Part shown: positions 8,377-16,933 of the stretch, in pieces
Layout: each line of letters opens with the position of its first letter
How positions within the stretch are numbered: position 1 is the first letter of the stretch
Origin: Saccharofermentans sp.
GTDB taxonomy: Bacteria; Bacillota; Clostridia; Saccharofermentanales; Saccharofermentanaceae
Assembly (NCBI GenBank): GCA_024685385.1
Contig: JAIKVV010000035.1
Span: 1 to 41,930, forward strand
Direction: 5' to 3'
Length of the DNA: 41,930 nt
The notes under the pieces: generated by a model
The model's database searches: none
Told to the model about the DNA's origin: nothing
What the model saw: only the letters and a program-made list of their open reading frames with translations
Program-made: the position numbers and the translations under genes

Positions 8377-8745
8377 ATGATTACAAAAGCAGATAAGAAT
8401 AAGATTCGTAAGAGAAAGCATGTGCGTGTTCGCAAGAAGATCTCCGGTACCGCTGAGTGCCCCCGTCTTTGTGTATTCAGATCGAATGCTCACATCTATG
8501 CTCAGATCATCGATGACGTTGCAGGAACAACACTTGTTGCTGCATCCACACTGGATAAGGATGTCAAGGCATCCGCTTCAGTCGGAAGCAACATTGAGGC
8601 TGCAAGCCAGGTAGGCAAGCTCGTTGCAGAGCGCGCACAGGCTAAAGGCATCACTGAGGTCGTATTCGACCGCGGCGGATACCTTTATCACGGAAGAGTT
8701 GCGGCTCTTGCACAGGCGGCACGTGATGCCGGACTGTCATTCTAA
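8377..8745 (+). CDS. rplR: 50S ribosomal protein L18
   Basis: L18 (uL18), 122 residues, binds 5S rRNA with L5. The basic N-terminus with [19 protein letters not shown], the [19 protein letters not shown] segment and the [20 protein letters not shown] end are characteristic. It starts with ATG behind AAAGGAGG, 23 nt after rplF. Confidence 0.98.
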   Translation: MITKADKNKIRKRKHVRVRKKISGTAECPRLCVFRSNAHIYAQIIDDVAGTTLVAASTLDKDVKASASVGSNIEAASQVGKLVAERAQAKGITEVVFDRGGYLYHGRVAALAQAARDAGLSF

Positions 8746-8762
8746 TCGGGAGGAGTTTATAC

Positions 8763-9275
8763 ATGGCTTACGACAGAAATAACAACACAAGAGAGAGAGA
8801 CAGCGAGTTCGAAGAGCGCGTAATCCACATCGCACGTGTTTCCAAGACCGTTAAGGGTGGTAAGAACATGCGCTTCGCGGCACTCGTTGTTGTCGGTGAC
8901 AAGAACGGTCGTGTCGGAATGGGCATCGGCAAGTCTGCCGAAGTTCCCGAGGCAATCCGCAAGGGTGTTGAGGAAGCTAAGAAGAACATCGTTTCCATCA
9001 ACAGAAAGTCCGGTACGATCCCCCACGCAACATTGGGTGAGTTCGGTGCAGCCAAGATCGTCATGAAGCCGGCTGCAGGCGGTACCGGTATCATCGCAGG
9101 CGGTCCTGTCCGTTCGGTATGCGAACTTGCAGGCATCACCGATATCCGTACAAAGTCCATCGGTTCCAACAACCCCATCAACATGGTTAACGCAACTCTG
9201 GCAGGTCTTACGGGACTTAAGTCCATCGAAGAGATCGCAGAGCTCCGCGGCAAGACCGTTGATGAGATCAAGTAA
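8763..9275 (+). CDS. rpsE: 30S ribosomal protein S5
   Basis: S5 (uS5), 170 residues, lines the mRNA entry and influences decoding accuracy. The N-terminal S5 domain ([19 protein letters not shown]) and the C-terminal [23 protein letters not shown] segment are present. The start follows a GGGAGG and is 17 nt after rplR. Confidence 0.98.
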   Translation: MAYDRNNNTRERDSEFEERVIHIARVSKTVKGGKNMRFAALVVVGDKNGRVGMGIGKSAEVPEAIRKGVEEAKKNIVSINRKSGTIPHATLGEFGAAKIVMKPAAGGTGIIAGGPVRSVCELAGITDIRTKSIGSNNPINMVNATLAGLTGLKSIEEIAELRGKTVDEIK

Positions 9276-9289
9276 GGAGGTGCCCCGTA

Positions 9290-9469
9290 ATGGCTAATTT
9301 AAAGATTACCCTGGTGAAGAGCACCAACAAAGCTCGTGCAAATGAGAAAGCAACCGTAAGGGCTTTGGGATTGAAGAAGATCGGTCAGAGCGTTGAGAAG
9401 GCCGATAACGAAGCAATGCGTGGTATGGCGACTGCTGTTCGCAACTACGTAACAGTAGAAGAAGTATAA
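9290..9469 (+). CDS. rpmD: 50S ribosomal protein L30
   Basis: This small gene encodes 59 residues, opening MANLKITLVKSTNKARANE and including KATVRALGLKKIGQ, the diagnostic L30 (uL30) segment. It has an AAGGAGG at 9274-9280 overlapping the rpsE stop and ends with TAA at 9467-9469. It fills the usual rpsE-rpmD-rplO position. Confidence 0.96.
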   Translation: MANLKITLVKSTNKARANEKATVRALGLKKIGQSVEKADNEAMRGMATAVRNYVTVEEV

Positions 9470-9484
9470 CGGAGGTATCGATAA

Positions 9485-9925
9485 ATGAAGCTCAATGAAA
9501 TGACTTCAAGCGGCAATGCGATCGCTTACCGTAAGGGTCGCGGTGCCGGTTCAGGCAACGGCAAGACAGCCGGCCGCGGACACAAGGGCCAGAATGCCAG
9601 ATCGGGCGGCGGTGTACGTCCCGGTTTCGAAGGCGGTCAGATGCCCCTTTACAGACGTTTGCCTAAGAGAGGTTTTAACAACAAGAGATTTGCTCCCTGT
9701 TACATTGAAGTAAATATCGAGGACCTCGAGAGATTCGAAGGAACGGATGTTACCGCTGAAGCACTCGCTGAGGCAGGCATCATCTCCCTTCCTAAGGTAA
9801 ATGACGGTATCAAGATCTTGGGTAACGGCGAACTTACAAAGGCTCTTAACGTAAAGGCCAAGAAGTTCTCCTCATCCGCAAAAGAGAAGATCGAGAAAGC
9901 CGGAGGAACGGCAACGGAGGTATAA
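9485..9925 (+). CDS. rplO: 50S ribosomal protein L15
   Basis: L15 (uL15), 146 residues, is a late-assembly 50S protein. The Gly/Arg-rich N-terminus with [19 protein letters not shown] (about residues 19-37) and the [15 protein letters not shown] segment are conserved. A CGGAGG precedes the start. It ends 6 nt before secY, the usual arrangement. Confidence 0.98.
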   Translation: MKLNEMTSSGNAIAYRKGRGAGSGNGKTAGRGHKGQNARSGGGVRPGFEGGQMPLYRRLPKRGFNNKRFAPCYIEVNIEDLERFEGTDVTAEALAEAGIISLPKVNDGIKILGNGELTKALNVKAKKFSSSAKEKIEKAGGTATEV

Positions 9926-9931
9926 GAAGGC

Positions 9932-11275
9932 ATGAGTGGTATGTTTGACACGGCTATAAACGCTTTTCGCGTAGAATCACTGCGTAAACGACTGCTTTAT
10001 ACCTTCATGATTCTGGGACTGTTTATGTTGGGCGGTCTGGTACCCGTTCCCGGCCTTGACGGTGATAAGTTCACAACACTCATCAAGCAGTGGGGACAGC
10101 TGGGTTCCATCATGGATATGGTATCCGGCGGCGGACTCTATCACGCAACCATTTTCGCAATGGGTGTATCGCCTTACATCAACGCATCGATCATCATCCA
10201 GCTTCTGCAGGTCGTAATCCCTCCCCTGGAAGATCTTTCCAAGGAAGGCGAGACAGGCAGAAAGAAGATATCAAAGATCACGAGATACTCTGCCATCGGT
10301 CTTGCTCTGGTGCAGTCTTCACTGTTCTGCTACTCGACAAGATCCGCCATGAATTCGAGTCTGCCCACCTGGCTTAATGCCGTACTGGTAGTTCTCTCGT
10401 TCACGGCAGGCGCAGCAATGGTTGTCTTCCTCGGTGAGAAGATCAACGATAAGGGTATCGGTAACGGTGTGTCCCTCATAATCTTTGCAGGTATCGTAAC
10501 GAGACTTCCCGGCATGGCGAAGACTCTTTACCTCAAAGCATTGGATATCAGCGGCAAGCTCGATCCTGCGATCGTAGGTGTCCTCGTAGGCATCCTCGTA
10601 TTCATAGGAGTTGCACTTATCGCTCTGACGATCATCATCTTCGTTCTCTATGTACAGAACGCTGAGAGAAGGATCCCTGTCCAGTACTCCAAGAAGGTAG
10701 TCGGCAGGCAGAGCAGAGGCGGTAACAGGGATTACCTGCCCATCAAGGTCAACCAGTCGGGCGTTATGCCTGTAATCTTTGCAATGTCCATTCTGGCATT
10801 GCCCTCGATCATAGCGACATTGTTCTTCCAGAACAGTACTCATTCCGTAGTAGTATGGATGAGAAACTTCTCCGGAAGCGTATGGTATTACATTACCTAC
10901 TTTGTCCTCATCTTCGCGTTCACGTTCTTCTATACGATGATCCAGTTCCATCCTATCGAGATCGCGAACAACATCAACAAGAACGGCGGTTCCATCTCCG
11001 GTATCAGACAGGGTAAGCCCACGAGTGATTTCATCGCTCAGACTGCCTGGAGACTCAACTGGATCGAAGCAGCGTTCCTCGTACTCGTATGTATCGTGCC
11101 CACGGTCATCGGCATCCTGACGGGATTCGAAAACGTATGGTTTGCAGGTACGTCAGTACTGATCCTTACGAGCGTTGCCAACGATCTCATCGTTCAGATC
11201 GAAGGTGAACTTGAAGTCAGGAGCCCGAGCGGATTCCTTGACGGTATGGTCACCATAAGGTCAGGCAAGAAATAA
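9932..11275 (+). CDS. secY: Preprotein translocase subunit SecY (canonical copy)
   Basis: SecY is the 10-helix channel of the SecYEG translocon in the cytoplasmic membrane. This 447-residue copy carries all the conserved segments: the plug region with VSGGGLYHATIFAMGVSPYI (about 64-83), GIGNGVSLIIFAG (175-187), the C4 loop with AERRIPVQY, and the C5 loop SISGIRQG with the invariant arginine (R359, matching E. coli R357). It follows rplO and ends just before a strong terminator, so it closes the ribosomal operon. It is taken as the housekeeping SecY because its signature residues are intact. Confidence 0.96.
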   Translation: MSGMFDTAINAFRVESLRKRLLYTFMILGLFMLGGLVPVPGLDGDKFTTLIKQWGQLGSIMDMVSGGGLYHATIFAMGVSPYINASIIIQLLQVVIPPLEDLSKEGETGRKKISKITRYSAIGLALVQSSLFCYSTRSAMNSSLPTWLNAVLVVLSFTAGAAMVVFLGEKINDKGIGNGVSLIIFAGIVTRLPGMAKTLYLKALDISGKLDPAIVGVLVGILVFIGVALIALTIIIFVLYVQNAERRIPVQYSKKVVGRQSRGGNRDYLPIKVNQSGVMPVIFAMSILALPSIIATLFFQNSTHSVVVWMRNFSGSVWYYITYFVLIFAFTFFYTMIQFHPIEIANNINKNGGSISGIRQGKPTSDFIAQTAWRLNWIEAAFLVLVCIVPTVIGILTGFENVWFAGTSVLILTSVANDLIVQIEGELEVRSPSGFLDGMVTIRSGKK

Positions 11276-11295
11276 TAAGCTTTAAGACACGATAT

Positions 11296-11339
11296 GGGGG
11301 CTGCCGGGATCAATATCCCCTGGCAGCCCCCGTATTTTT
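11296..11339 (+). terminator. Intrinsic terminator after secY
   Basis: GGGGGCTGCC (11296-11305) pairs perfectly with GGCAGCCCCC (11322-11331), the loop holding a further GGGAT/ATCCC match, and TATTTTT follows. It is the only strong terminator in 11 kb and separates the S10-spc-secY transcript from the second secY unit. Confidence 0.92.
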
Positions 11340-11346
11340 CAACTAC

Positions 11347-11374
11347 TACAAAATCTCTTTATTTGCGATATAAT
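11347..11374 (+). promoter_or_regulatory. Promoter of the second secY-adk-map-infA unit
   Basis: A perfect -10 box TATAAT lies at 11369-11374. The best -35 match is TACAAA (11347-11352, 16-bp spacer), which is weak. It lies just after the terminator, 38 bp before the second secY. It implies separate control of this unit. Confidence 0.7.
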
Positions 11375-11411
11375 ACAAGGGCTTTTTTATTTAACTAACG
11401 GAGGATTGCAA

Positions 11412-12725
11412 ATGGATAACATAACCGGTGCATTAAAGATCAAGGAGCTTAAGAAGAAGCTTTTATTGTCGTTGCTGGTTATATCGTGCATCTGTCTTGC
11501 AACTCTCATTCCCGTTCCCGCTGTAAGCAATACGGGACTTATAGAGATCGCGAAGTCCTGGGGCGATATCGGAATCCTCTTAAACGTAACATCGGTCGGA
11601 GGCACCCTTAACGGTTCTGTCGTTCTTTTGGGACTTTTTCCTTTCCTTTCCGCATCCATGCTGATGCAGATACTGACTCTGGTGCTGCCCAAGCTCCGTA
11701 ATCTTGCCCAGGCAGGAGAAGCAGGGACCAAAAAGATCTCCAAGTACACCCGCATTGCGACCATCGTGATGTGCGTTCTCATGGGAGCGCTTGCTTCATA
11801 CGGCATCAGGGGAGCATTCATCTCAACAATCAATTTCTGGCTGGCTTTTGCCATCGCAGCCCTCGTCCTGGCAGCAGGAGCGGCAGCATTTGCTTTTGCC
11901 TGCGAGATTCTCAATACAAAAGGAACCGGCAACGGAATATCACTGATCCTCTTCGCAGGATGCGCAAGATATGTTCCGTCCCTTTTCCTCAAGATCTTCG
12001 AAAAATCCTCCGATAAGCTCGGAATAGTTGCAGCAATACTGTTCACGGTCTTAGGAGTTATCATATTCGTGGCAGTGATCGTTGCCCTGGTCTTCATAAG
12101 CCTGGGCGAGAGGAAGGTCAAGATACTCTTCCGCAAGATGACATCCGGAATGAAGCAGTTCGGAGTTCCGAACCAGGTCATTCCCTTCCACATCAACCAG
12201 GCAGGCATCATGCCCATCGTTTATACCATGACTCTCATCAGCATCCCCGGAGTGATTATCGCGCTCCTGAATCCGATGTCGGACAACGGCATGGTATTGT
12301 GGTCGGTCAACATTTCCCGTAATCTCACATACTGCTTCCTCTTTGTAGTATTCATGGTATTCTTCGTTTACATCTTCTCCATCATGCAGTTCAATCCCGT
12401 TGATATTGCAAACGAGATAAGAAATTACGGCGGATATATCCAGGGCGTCAAGGCAGGAAAGCTCACGACCGAATATCTTTTCAAGCTCTACATGAACATG
12501 ATCATCCTGGGTGCGGTATATCTTACATTGATCTGCTGCGTGCCCATGCTGCTTTCCCTCATTCCCGGAATACAGAAGATATGGTTTGCCGGCATATGCC
12601 TGGTGATCCTCGCGGGAAGCATCTCCGAAGTCCTTACCATCATGTCGAATGACGTAAAGACCCATGAGGAGAACGAGAAGCAGAAGAACAAGAGATATAA
12701 ATCCGCTGGAAGGAACTTCAGATAA
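11412..12725 (+). CDS. Second, divergent SecY-family translocase subunit
   Basis: A full-length SecY homologue of 437 residues, with about ten membrane helices, in tandem with the canonical copy. The start at ATG 11412 follows GGAGG at 11400-11404. Conserved SecY parts are kept: TLIPVPA, GTGNGISLILFAG (171-183), HINQAGIMPIVYT and MQFNPVDIANEIR. It departs at key places: the plug region reads NVTSVGGTLNGSVVLLGLF, and the C5 loop reads GVKAG, so K347 replaces the near-invariant arginine. The C-terminus is Lys-rich. Neighbours adk, map and infA normally follow secY. No SecA2 or accessory Sec (Asp) genes are nearby. It may be a specialised channel or an alternative subunit; a non-functional copy is unlikely because the frame is intact. 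Confidence 0.9.
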   Translation: MDNITGALKIKELKKKLLLSLLVISCICLATLIPVPAVSNTGLIEIAKSWGDIGILLNVTSVGGTLNGSVVLLGLFPFLSASMLMQILTLVLPKLRNLAQAGEAGTKKISKYTRIATIVMCVLMGALASYGIRGAFISTINFWLAFAIAALVLAAGAAAFAFACEILNTKGTGNGISLILFAGCARYVPSLFLKIFEKSSDKLGIVAAILFTVLGVIIFVAVIVALVFISLGERKVKILFRKMTSGMKQFGVPNQVIPFHINQAGIMPIVYTMTLISIPGVIIALLNPMSDNGMVLWSVNISRNLTYCFLFVVFMVFFVYIFSIMQFNPVDIANEIRNYGGYIQGVKAGKLTTEYLFKLYMNMIILGAVYLTLICCVPMLLSLIPGIQKIWFAGICLVILAGSISEVLTIMSNDVKTHEENEKQKNKRYKSAGRNFR

Positions 12726-12741
12726 TAGGAGGTATGGCGAT

Positions 12742-13398
12742 ATGAGACTCATTATCCTGGGAGCCCCGGGTTCGGGAAAAGGAACGGCCTGTGCCGTATT
12801 GAAGGAGACATATGGTCTTGCGCATATCTCAACGGGAGATATCTTCCGCGAAAACATAAAGAAGGGCACTCCCTTAGGTCAGGAAGCCAAGTCCTACATA
12901 GACCAGGGAGCATTGGTCCCTGATTCCGTAACCATCAGGATGGTCGAGGACCGTCTCGCAAAAGACGACTGCGAAGGCGGCTTTATCCTTGACGGCTTCC
13001 CCCGCACGATCTCCCAGGCAGAAGCTCTGGATCAGATCCTTGCATCAAAGGATTCAGGCATCGATGCAGTCATCCTCGTTTCAACGGACGACGAGCTCAT
13101 CATGGACCGTGTAACCACGAGAAGAGTATGCTCTTCCTGCGGCGCAAGCTACAACGTCAAATACATGCCTTCCAAGGTAGAAGGCGTATGTGATGCCTGC
13201 GGCGGAGAAGTCATCCAAAGATCCGATGATACTGCCGAGACCGTCAAGAAGAGACTTGATACTTACTATGAAAATACAAAACCCCTGATCGACTTCTATT
13301 CAGCAAGAGGCCTTATCGTTGAAGGAAACAACAACATAGATTCCGCTTCCTGTATAGCCGAGATTAAGGCAGGACTTGAAGCCAAGGGGCTTAACTGA
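12742..13398 (+). CDS. adk: Adenylate kinase with zinc-type LID
   Basis: Cytoplasmic adenylate kinase (ATP + AMP to 2 ADP), 218 residues. The ATG at 12742 follows AGGAGG (12727-12732) and opens with MRLIILGAPGSGKGT, the P-loop. HISTGDIFR and GFILDGFPRT follow. The LID domain holds two CxxC pairs (CSSC and CDAC, about residues 130-155), as in zinc-binding Gram-positive enzymes. The residue after GKGT is Ala-Cys rather than the common Gln-Ala. The frame is open upstream into secY2, but that part is not Adk-like. Confidence 0.96.
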   Translation: MRLIILGAPGSGKGTACAVLKETYGLAHISTGDIFRENIKKGTPLGQEAKSYIDQGALVPDSVTIRMVEDRLAKDDCEGGFILDGFPRTISQAEALDQILASKDSGIDAVILVSTDDELIMDRVTTRRVCSSCGASYNVKYMPSKVEGVCDACGGEVIQRSDDTAETVKKRLDTYYENTKPLIDFYSARGLIVEGNNNIDSASCIAEIKAGLEAKGLN

Positions 13399-13418
13399 TC
13401 AGATTTACCGGAGTTTAT

Positions 13419-14183
13419 ATGGTAGAGATCTTAAACGATTCCGAACTTGATAAGATGCGAAAAGCAGGGCGCCTCGTCGCCCGGATCCTTCAGGAACTTG
13501 AAAAGGCTGCAAAGCCCGGCGTTACTACCCGGGAACTTGACGACATCGCACAGGACATCATAAGGCAGGCGGGCGGAACGGCTCCCTGCGTCGGATACGG
13601 CAACCCTCCTTTCCCCGCAGCCATCTGCACTTCCGTTAACGAGGTCGTCGTGCACGGCATTCCTTCATCGAGGAAACTTTGCGAGGGCGACATAGTCACC
13701 TGTGACGTTGTCGCGGGACTTGACGGTTTCATGGGAGATGCCGCAAGGACCTTCCTGATCGGAGAGGTCTCTGAAGAAAAGCGCCTCCTTGTAGAGCGTA
13801 CGAAGGAATGTTTCTTCAAGGGTCTTGAGCAGGCTCACGAAGGCAACCGCATCGGCGATATAAGTCACGCTGTTCAGACCTGCGCCGAATCCTACGGCTA
13901 CGGTGTCGTAAGGGAATTGGAAGGCCACGGGATCGGGCGCAGCATGCATCAGGACCCGGATGTTCCGAACTTCGGAAAGCCCGGAAGAGGCCACAGGATA
14001 TATAAGGGAATGGCCTTCTGCATCGAACCCATGATCACCATGGGAAGAAGGGATGTCTATCTTGAGAGCGACGGCTGGACGGTGCCAACATGTGACTCAT
14101 CGCCTGCGGCTCATTATGAAAACACGGTTATAATTACGGATCAAGGACCCGAGATGACAACTTACTATGAGGAGGAAAATTAA
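13419..14183 (+). CDS. map: Methionine aminopeptidase, type I
   Basis: Removes the N-terminal methionine from new proteins; 254 residues. The di-metal ligands are in place: D96, D107, H170, E203 and E234, in the contexts [30 protein letters not shown] and [10 protein letters not shown]79 (VVVHGIP) is the conserved catalytic-site histidine. It lacks an N-terminal zinc finger or SEC-C extension. The stop overlaps the infA start (TAATG), so infA is probably translated by re-initiation. Confidence 0.96.
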   Translation: MVEILNDSELDKMRKAGRLVARILQELEKAAKPGVTTRELDDIAQDIIRQAGGTAPCVGYGNPPFPAAICTSVNEVVVHGIPSSRKLCEGDIVTCDVVAGLDGFMGDAARTFLIGEVSEEKRLLVERTKECFFKGLEQAHEGNRIGDISHAVQTCAESYGYGVVRELEGHGIGRSMHQDPDVPNFGKPGRGHRIYKGMAFCIEPMITMGRRDVYLESDGWTVPTCDSSPAAHYENTVIITDQGPEMTTYYEEEN

Positions 14184-14407
14184 TGTCTAAAGAGGATGTA
14201 ATCGAGGTTGTTGGAACAGTAGATGAAGCGCTTCCCAACGCGATGTTCAAAGTCAAGCTTGACAGCGGACATATCGTATTGGCGCACCTTTCGGGAAAGC
14301 TTCGCCAGAACTACATCAAGATCCTGCCGGGCGATAAGGTAACGATGGAATTGTCACCTTACGATCTTGCCAGGGGAAGGATCACCTGGAGAGGCGAAAA
14401 GAAGTAA
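14183..14407 (+). CDS. infA: Translation initiation factor IF-1
   Basis: A 74-residue single OB-fold protein that binds the 30S A-site during initiation. [26 protein letters not shown], the [19 protein letters not shown] segment and the C-terminal [10 protein letters not shown] are diagnostic. It is the last gene of the secY2 unit. In most Firmicutes rpmJ, rpsM and rpsK come next; here they are absent. Confidence 0.97.
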   Translation: MSKEDVIEVVGTVDEALPNAMFKVKLDSGHIVLAHLSGKLRQNYIKILPGDKVTMELSPYDLARGRITWRGEKK

Positions 14408-14428
14408 TGATATCGGGCTTAAGTCTTA

Positions 14429-14457
14429 TTGACTAATCACGATTCATCCTATATAAT
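14429..14457 (+). promoter_or_regulatory. Sigma-A promoter of rpsU
   Basis: TTGACT (14429-14434) and TATAAT (14452-14457) with a 17-bp spacer. It lies 22 bp after the infA stop and about 60 bp before rpsU. No terminator is visible after infA, so some read-through is likely. Confidence 0.88.
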
Positions 14458-14517
14458 CAATCACGCTGCGTCACGTTTTGCAGCAGATAATACCTTACGA
14501 GAGGGGGTGTAAAGAAG

Positions 14518-14691
14518 ATGTCTGAGATCAGAGTTAAGGATAATGAGAGCCTTGACAGTGCTCTGCGCAGATTCAAGCGCTCCTGTGCAAGGTCCGGAGT
14601 TCTCGCGGAAGTCCGTAAGAGAGAACATTACGAGAAGCCTTCCGTACGTCGCAAGAAGAAGTCTGAAGCGGCAAGGAAGCGTAAGCACTGA
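14518..14691 (+). CDS. rpsU: 30S ribosomal protein S21
   Basis: A 57-residue basic protein that helps mRNA base-pair with the anti-Shine-Dalgarno. It opens with [20 protein letters not shown] and ends in [14 protein letters not shown], typical for bS21. The ATG at 14518 follows a GAGAGGGGG-type site. It forms a one-gene unit with its own promoter and terminator. Confidence 0.95.
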   Translation: MSEIRVKDNESLDSALRRFKRSCARSGVLAEVRKREHYEKPSVRRKKKSEAARKRKH

Positions 14692-14711
14692 TAATTATAA
14701 GGCAAACTGTT

Positions 14712-14745
14712 AAAGGAGACTTTTCTTAAGGAAGGTCTCCTTTTT
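14712..14745 (+). terminator. Intrinsic terminator after rpsU
   Basis: AAAGGAGAC (14712-14720) pairs with GTCTCCTTT (14735-14743), the loop itself containing a short CTTAAG palindrome, followed by a run of T. It ends the rpsU transcript. Confidence 0.88.
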
Positions 14746-14758
14746 ATATGCCTTTGTA

Positions 14759-14787
14759 TTCAAATAATGGCGATTCTCTGATAAAAT
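14759..14787 (+). promoter_or_regulatory. Probable promoter of recJ-rel
   Basis: TTCAAA (14759-14764) and TAAAAT (14782-14787), 17-bp spacer, sit 32 bp before recJ. Both boxes have mismatches, but the spacing and the preceding terminator support it. Confidence 0.6.
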
Positions 14788-14818
14788 ATCTCCAAAATAA
14801 GAGTGCAAGGTAATAATT

Positions 14819-16933
14819 ATGTTATTGACGGGTAAAGGCCGGCATGTTTTGTCGGCCGAAGTTGTCGGCGATCCCGCCAGGCTTCTGGACATCCTTTTCG
14901 AGAACAGAGGGATCAAAGAAGATAAAGAAAGAGAAGCTTTCACTTCGGAAGACGGAGCCTGGTACGATCCTTTCCTTTTCAACGATATGCATAAGGCAGT
15001 CGAGTTAATCTGCCGCGCCGTTGATTCCGGGAAGAAGATACTGATATACGGTGACTACGATTGTGACGGCGTTACCGCCACATCCATATTGGTGCGCTAT
15101 TTCAGGAGTTTAGGCTGCGACGTATCCTACATAGTTCCCCAGAGGGAAGAGCACGGATACGGCCTTACTGACAACATCATAGACAAGGTGCTGGAGACAT
15201 CCCCCGAGCTTCTCATCACGGTCGACTGCGGCGTCACCAACTGCGAGACGGTCGCAACCCTTAAGGAGAAGGGCATCCAGGTCATCATCACCGACCATCA
15301 CAACGTAAAAGAGGAACTTCCCGCTGCAGATGCCATAATCTGCGCCAAGAGGGAAGACAATACATATCCTTTCAGGGAGCTCTGCGGCGCGGGCGTTGCA
15401 TTGAAGCTCGTTGAGGCAATGGGCCGCGACGGGACCCATAAGGTCACGCCTTCCGTATGGAGGCAGGCCATAGAAGCCGCAGGCATCGCGACGATCGCAG
15501 ACCTGGTATCTCTTACGGATGAGAACAGGACCATCGTAAAGAAGGCTTTCAGGAGCCTCAAGAACCCCGTTAATCCCGGCATAAAGGTCATGCTGGATCT
15601 GCTCCTTACCGAAGGCAAGGAACTGGATGAGACATTCATTTCCTTCAACTTCGTTCCGAGGATCAATGCCGCGGGAAGGCTCTATGATTCATCCCAGGCC
15701 TTAAAGCTCTTCCTGGAAGATGATCCTGCAGGCGCCAGGGAAGCCGCATTGGAGCTTACGAGACAGAACGATGAGAGGAAGCAGATCGAGTCTGTCGTTT
15801 TCGAGGAAGCTGTAAAGCAGGTCGAATCGCCTTCAAGACCCGACAAATGGAGCCTCATCAGCATGAAGGGCCCCATCGTGGTATACGGCAAGGGCTGGCA
15901 TCAGGGAGTATTGGGCATTGTCGCAGGCAAGCTTTCCCAGTATTACAGGAGATCCGCCATTGTCTTTACCGATGATTCGATCGAGAAAGACTGCGTTAAA
16001 GGTTCGGGCAGGGCCTTCGGCGATTATGACCTCTTCGGAAGCCTTACCAAGATATCCGATACCCTTGTGAACTTCGGAGGGCACAAGAAGGCTGCAGGCG
16101 TAGTCGTAAAGAAGGACCGCATATCCGAATTCATGAATGCCCTGGAAGAAGTCTCTTCCGATGACATCTCTGATGAGGACGTAACGGAAGTCGAATGCGA
16201 GCTCACATTCGGCATGTTAAACCGCGATACTTATAAGACGATCGGCATATTCAAGCCTTTCGGCATAGGAAACAAGAGACCCCAGTTCCTTACGAGAGGC
16301 CTTGTCATCGGAGGGATATATCCGATGTCGGGAGGCACTCACATGAGGCTGGACCTGGTATCCGGCGAGACGGGTGAGACCTTGTCTGCCGTGGGATTCG
16401 GCATGGGAGAATATCTTAACGTTCTTACTGCGGGCGACGTGGTCGATATCGTATACAGCATCAACGAATACATGTTCAGAGGAGAAGTGACACTAAGCCT
16501 GCATCTGGATGACATAGTTCCCCATGTCCCGGATGAATTCCTCTGGCAGAAGGCTGACATAGCCGAAAACCTTTATGAGAGCGGCATGGGGATTGATCAG
16601 ATAGCAAAGCTCGCAGGCTCATCTTCCAAAGAGAAGATGGTGCCGAATGCGGATACTTTACGCGCGTGCTATACTGTTGTGAAGGAAAGCGCGGGCGGAG
16701 GCACGTCTTTTGCCGACAGCAAGCTGCTCGCCAAGATGGTAAGGGTGAAGACGGATCTGGACATCACTCCCTTCCAGCTTATGAGGTGCCTTGAGATATT
16801 TGAGGAAGCGGGACTCGTCCGCTACAAGGTTACCGGCGGGAAGAAGATAAGCTACACTCTCTGCCCTCCTTCCGAAGGCGAAAAGCCGAAACTGACACAG
16901 ACTAAAAGCTATATGAGGCTCATTAATGGATAG
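14819..16933 (+). CDS. recJ: Single-stranded-DNA-specific exonuclease RecJ
   Basis: RecJ degrades single-stranded DNA 5' to 3' in recombination and mismatch repair. The 704-residue protein has the DHH-family metal motifs GDYDCDG (78-84), DCG (136-138) and TDHHN (158-162), and the DHHA1 GSGRAFGDYDLFGSL and GGHKKAAG segments further on, then an OB fold. The long C-terminal part (about 560-704) is typical of Firmicutes RecJ. AAGG precedes the ATG. It overlaps rel by 8 bp. In B. subtilis apt stands between recJ and rel; here it does not. Confidence 0.95.
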   Translation: MLLTGKGRHVLSAEVVGDPARLLDILFENRGIKEDKEREAFTSEDGAWYDPFLFNDMHKAVELICRAVDSGKKILIYGDYDCDGVTATSILVRYFRSLGCDVSYIVPQREEHGYGLTDNIIDKVLETSPELLITVDCGVTNCETVATLKEKGIQVIITDHHNVKEELPAADAIICAKREDNTYPFRELCGAGVALKLVEAMGRDGTHKVTPSVWRQAIEAAGIATIADLVSLTDENRTIVKKAFRSLKNPVNPGIKVMLDLLLTEGKELDETFISFNFVPRINAAGRLYDSSQALKLFLEDDPAGAREAALELTRQNDERKQIESVVFEEAVKQVESPSRPDKWSLISMKGPIVVYGKGWHQGVLGIVAGKLSQYYRRSAIVFTDDSIEKDCVKGSGRAFGDYDLFGSLTKISDTLVNFGGHKKAAGVVVKKDRISEFMNALEEVSSDDISDEDVTEVECELTFGMLNRDTYKTIGIFKPFGIGNKRPQFLTRGLVIGGIYPMSGGTHMRLDLVSGETGETLSAVGFGMGEYLNVLTAGDVVDIVYSINEYMFRGEVTLSLHLDDIVPHVPDEFLWQKADIAENLYESGMGIDQIAKLAGSSSKEKMVPNADTLRACYTVVKESAGGGTSFADSKLLAKMVRVKTDLDITPFQLMRCLEIFEEAGLVRYKVTGGKKISYTLCPPSEGEKPKLTQTKSYMRLING

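Noticed and set aside
11387..12217. 276-codon minus-strand frame opposite the second secY
   Set aside because: It mirrors a strong coding gene and reads as a low-complexity antisense product.
11412..12725. Accessory Sec (SecA2/SecY2) glycoprotein export locus
   Set aside because: No secA2, asp, glycosyltransferase or Ser-rich adhesin gene is present near the second secY.
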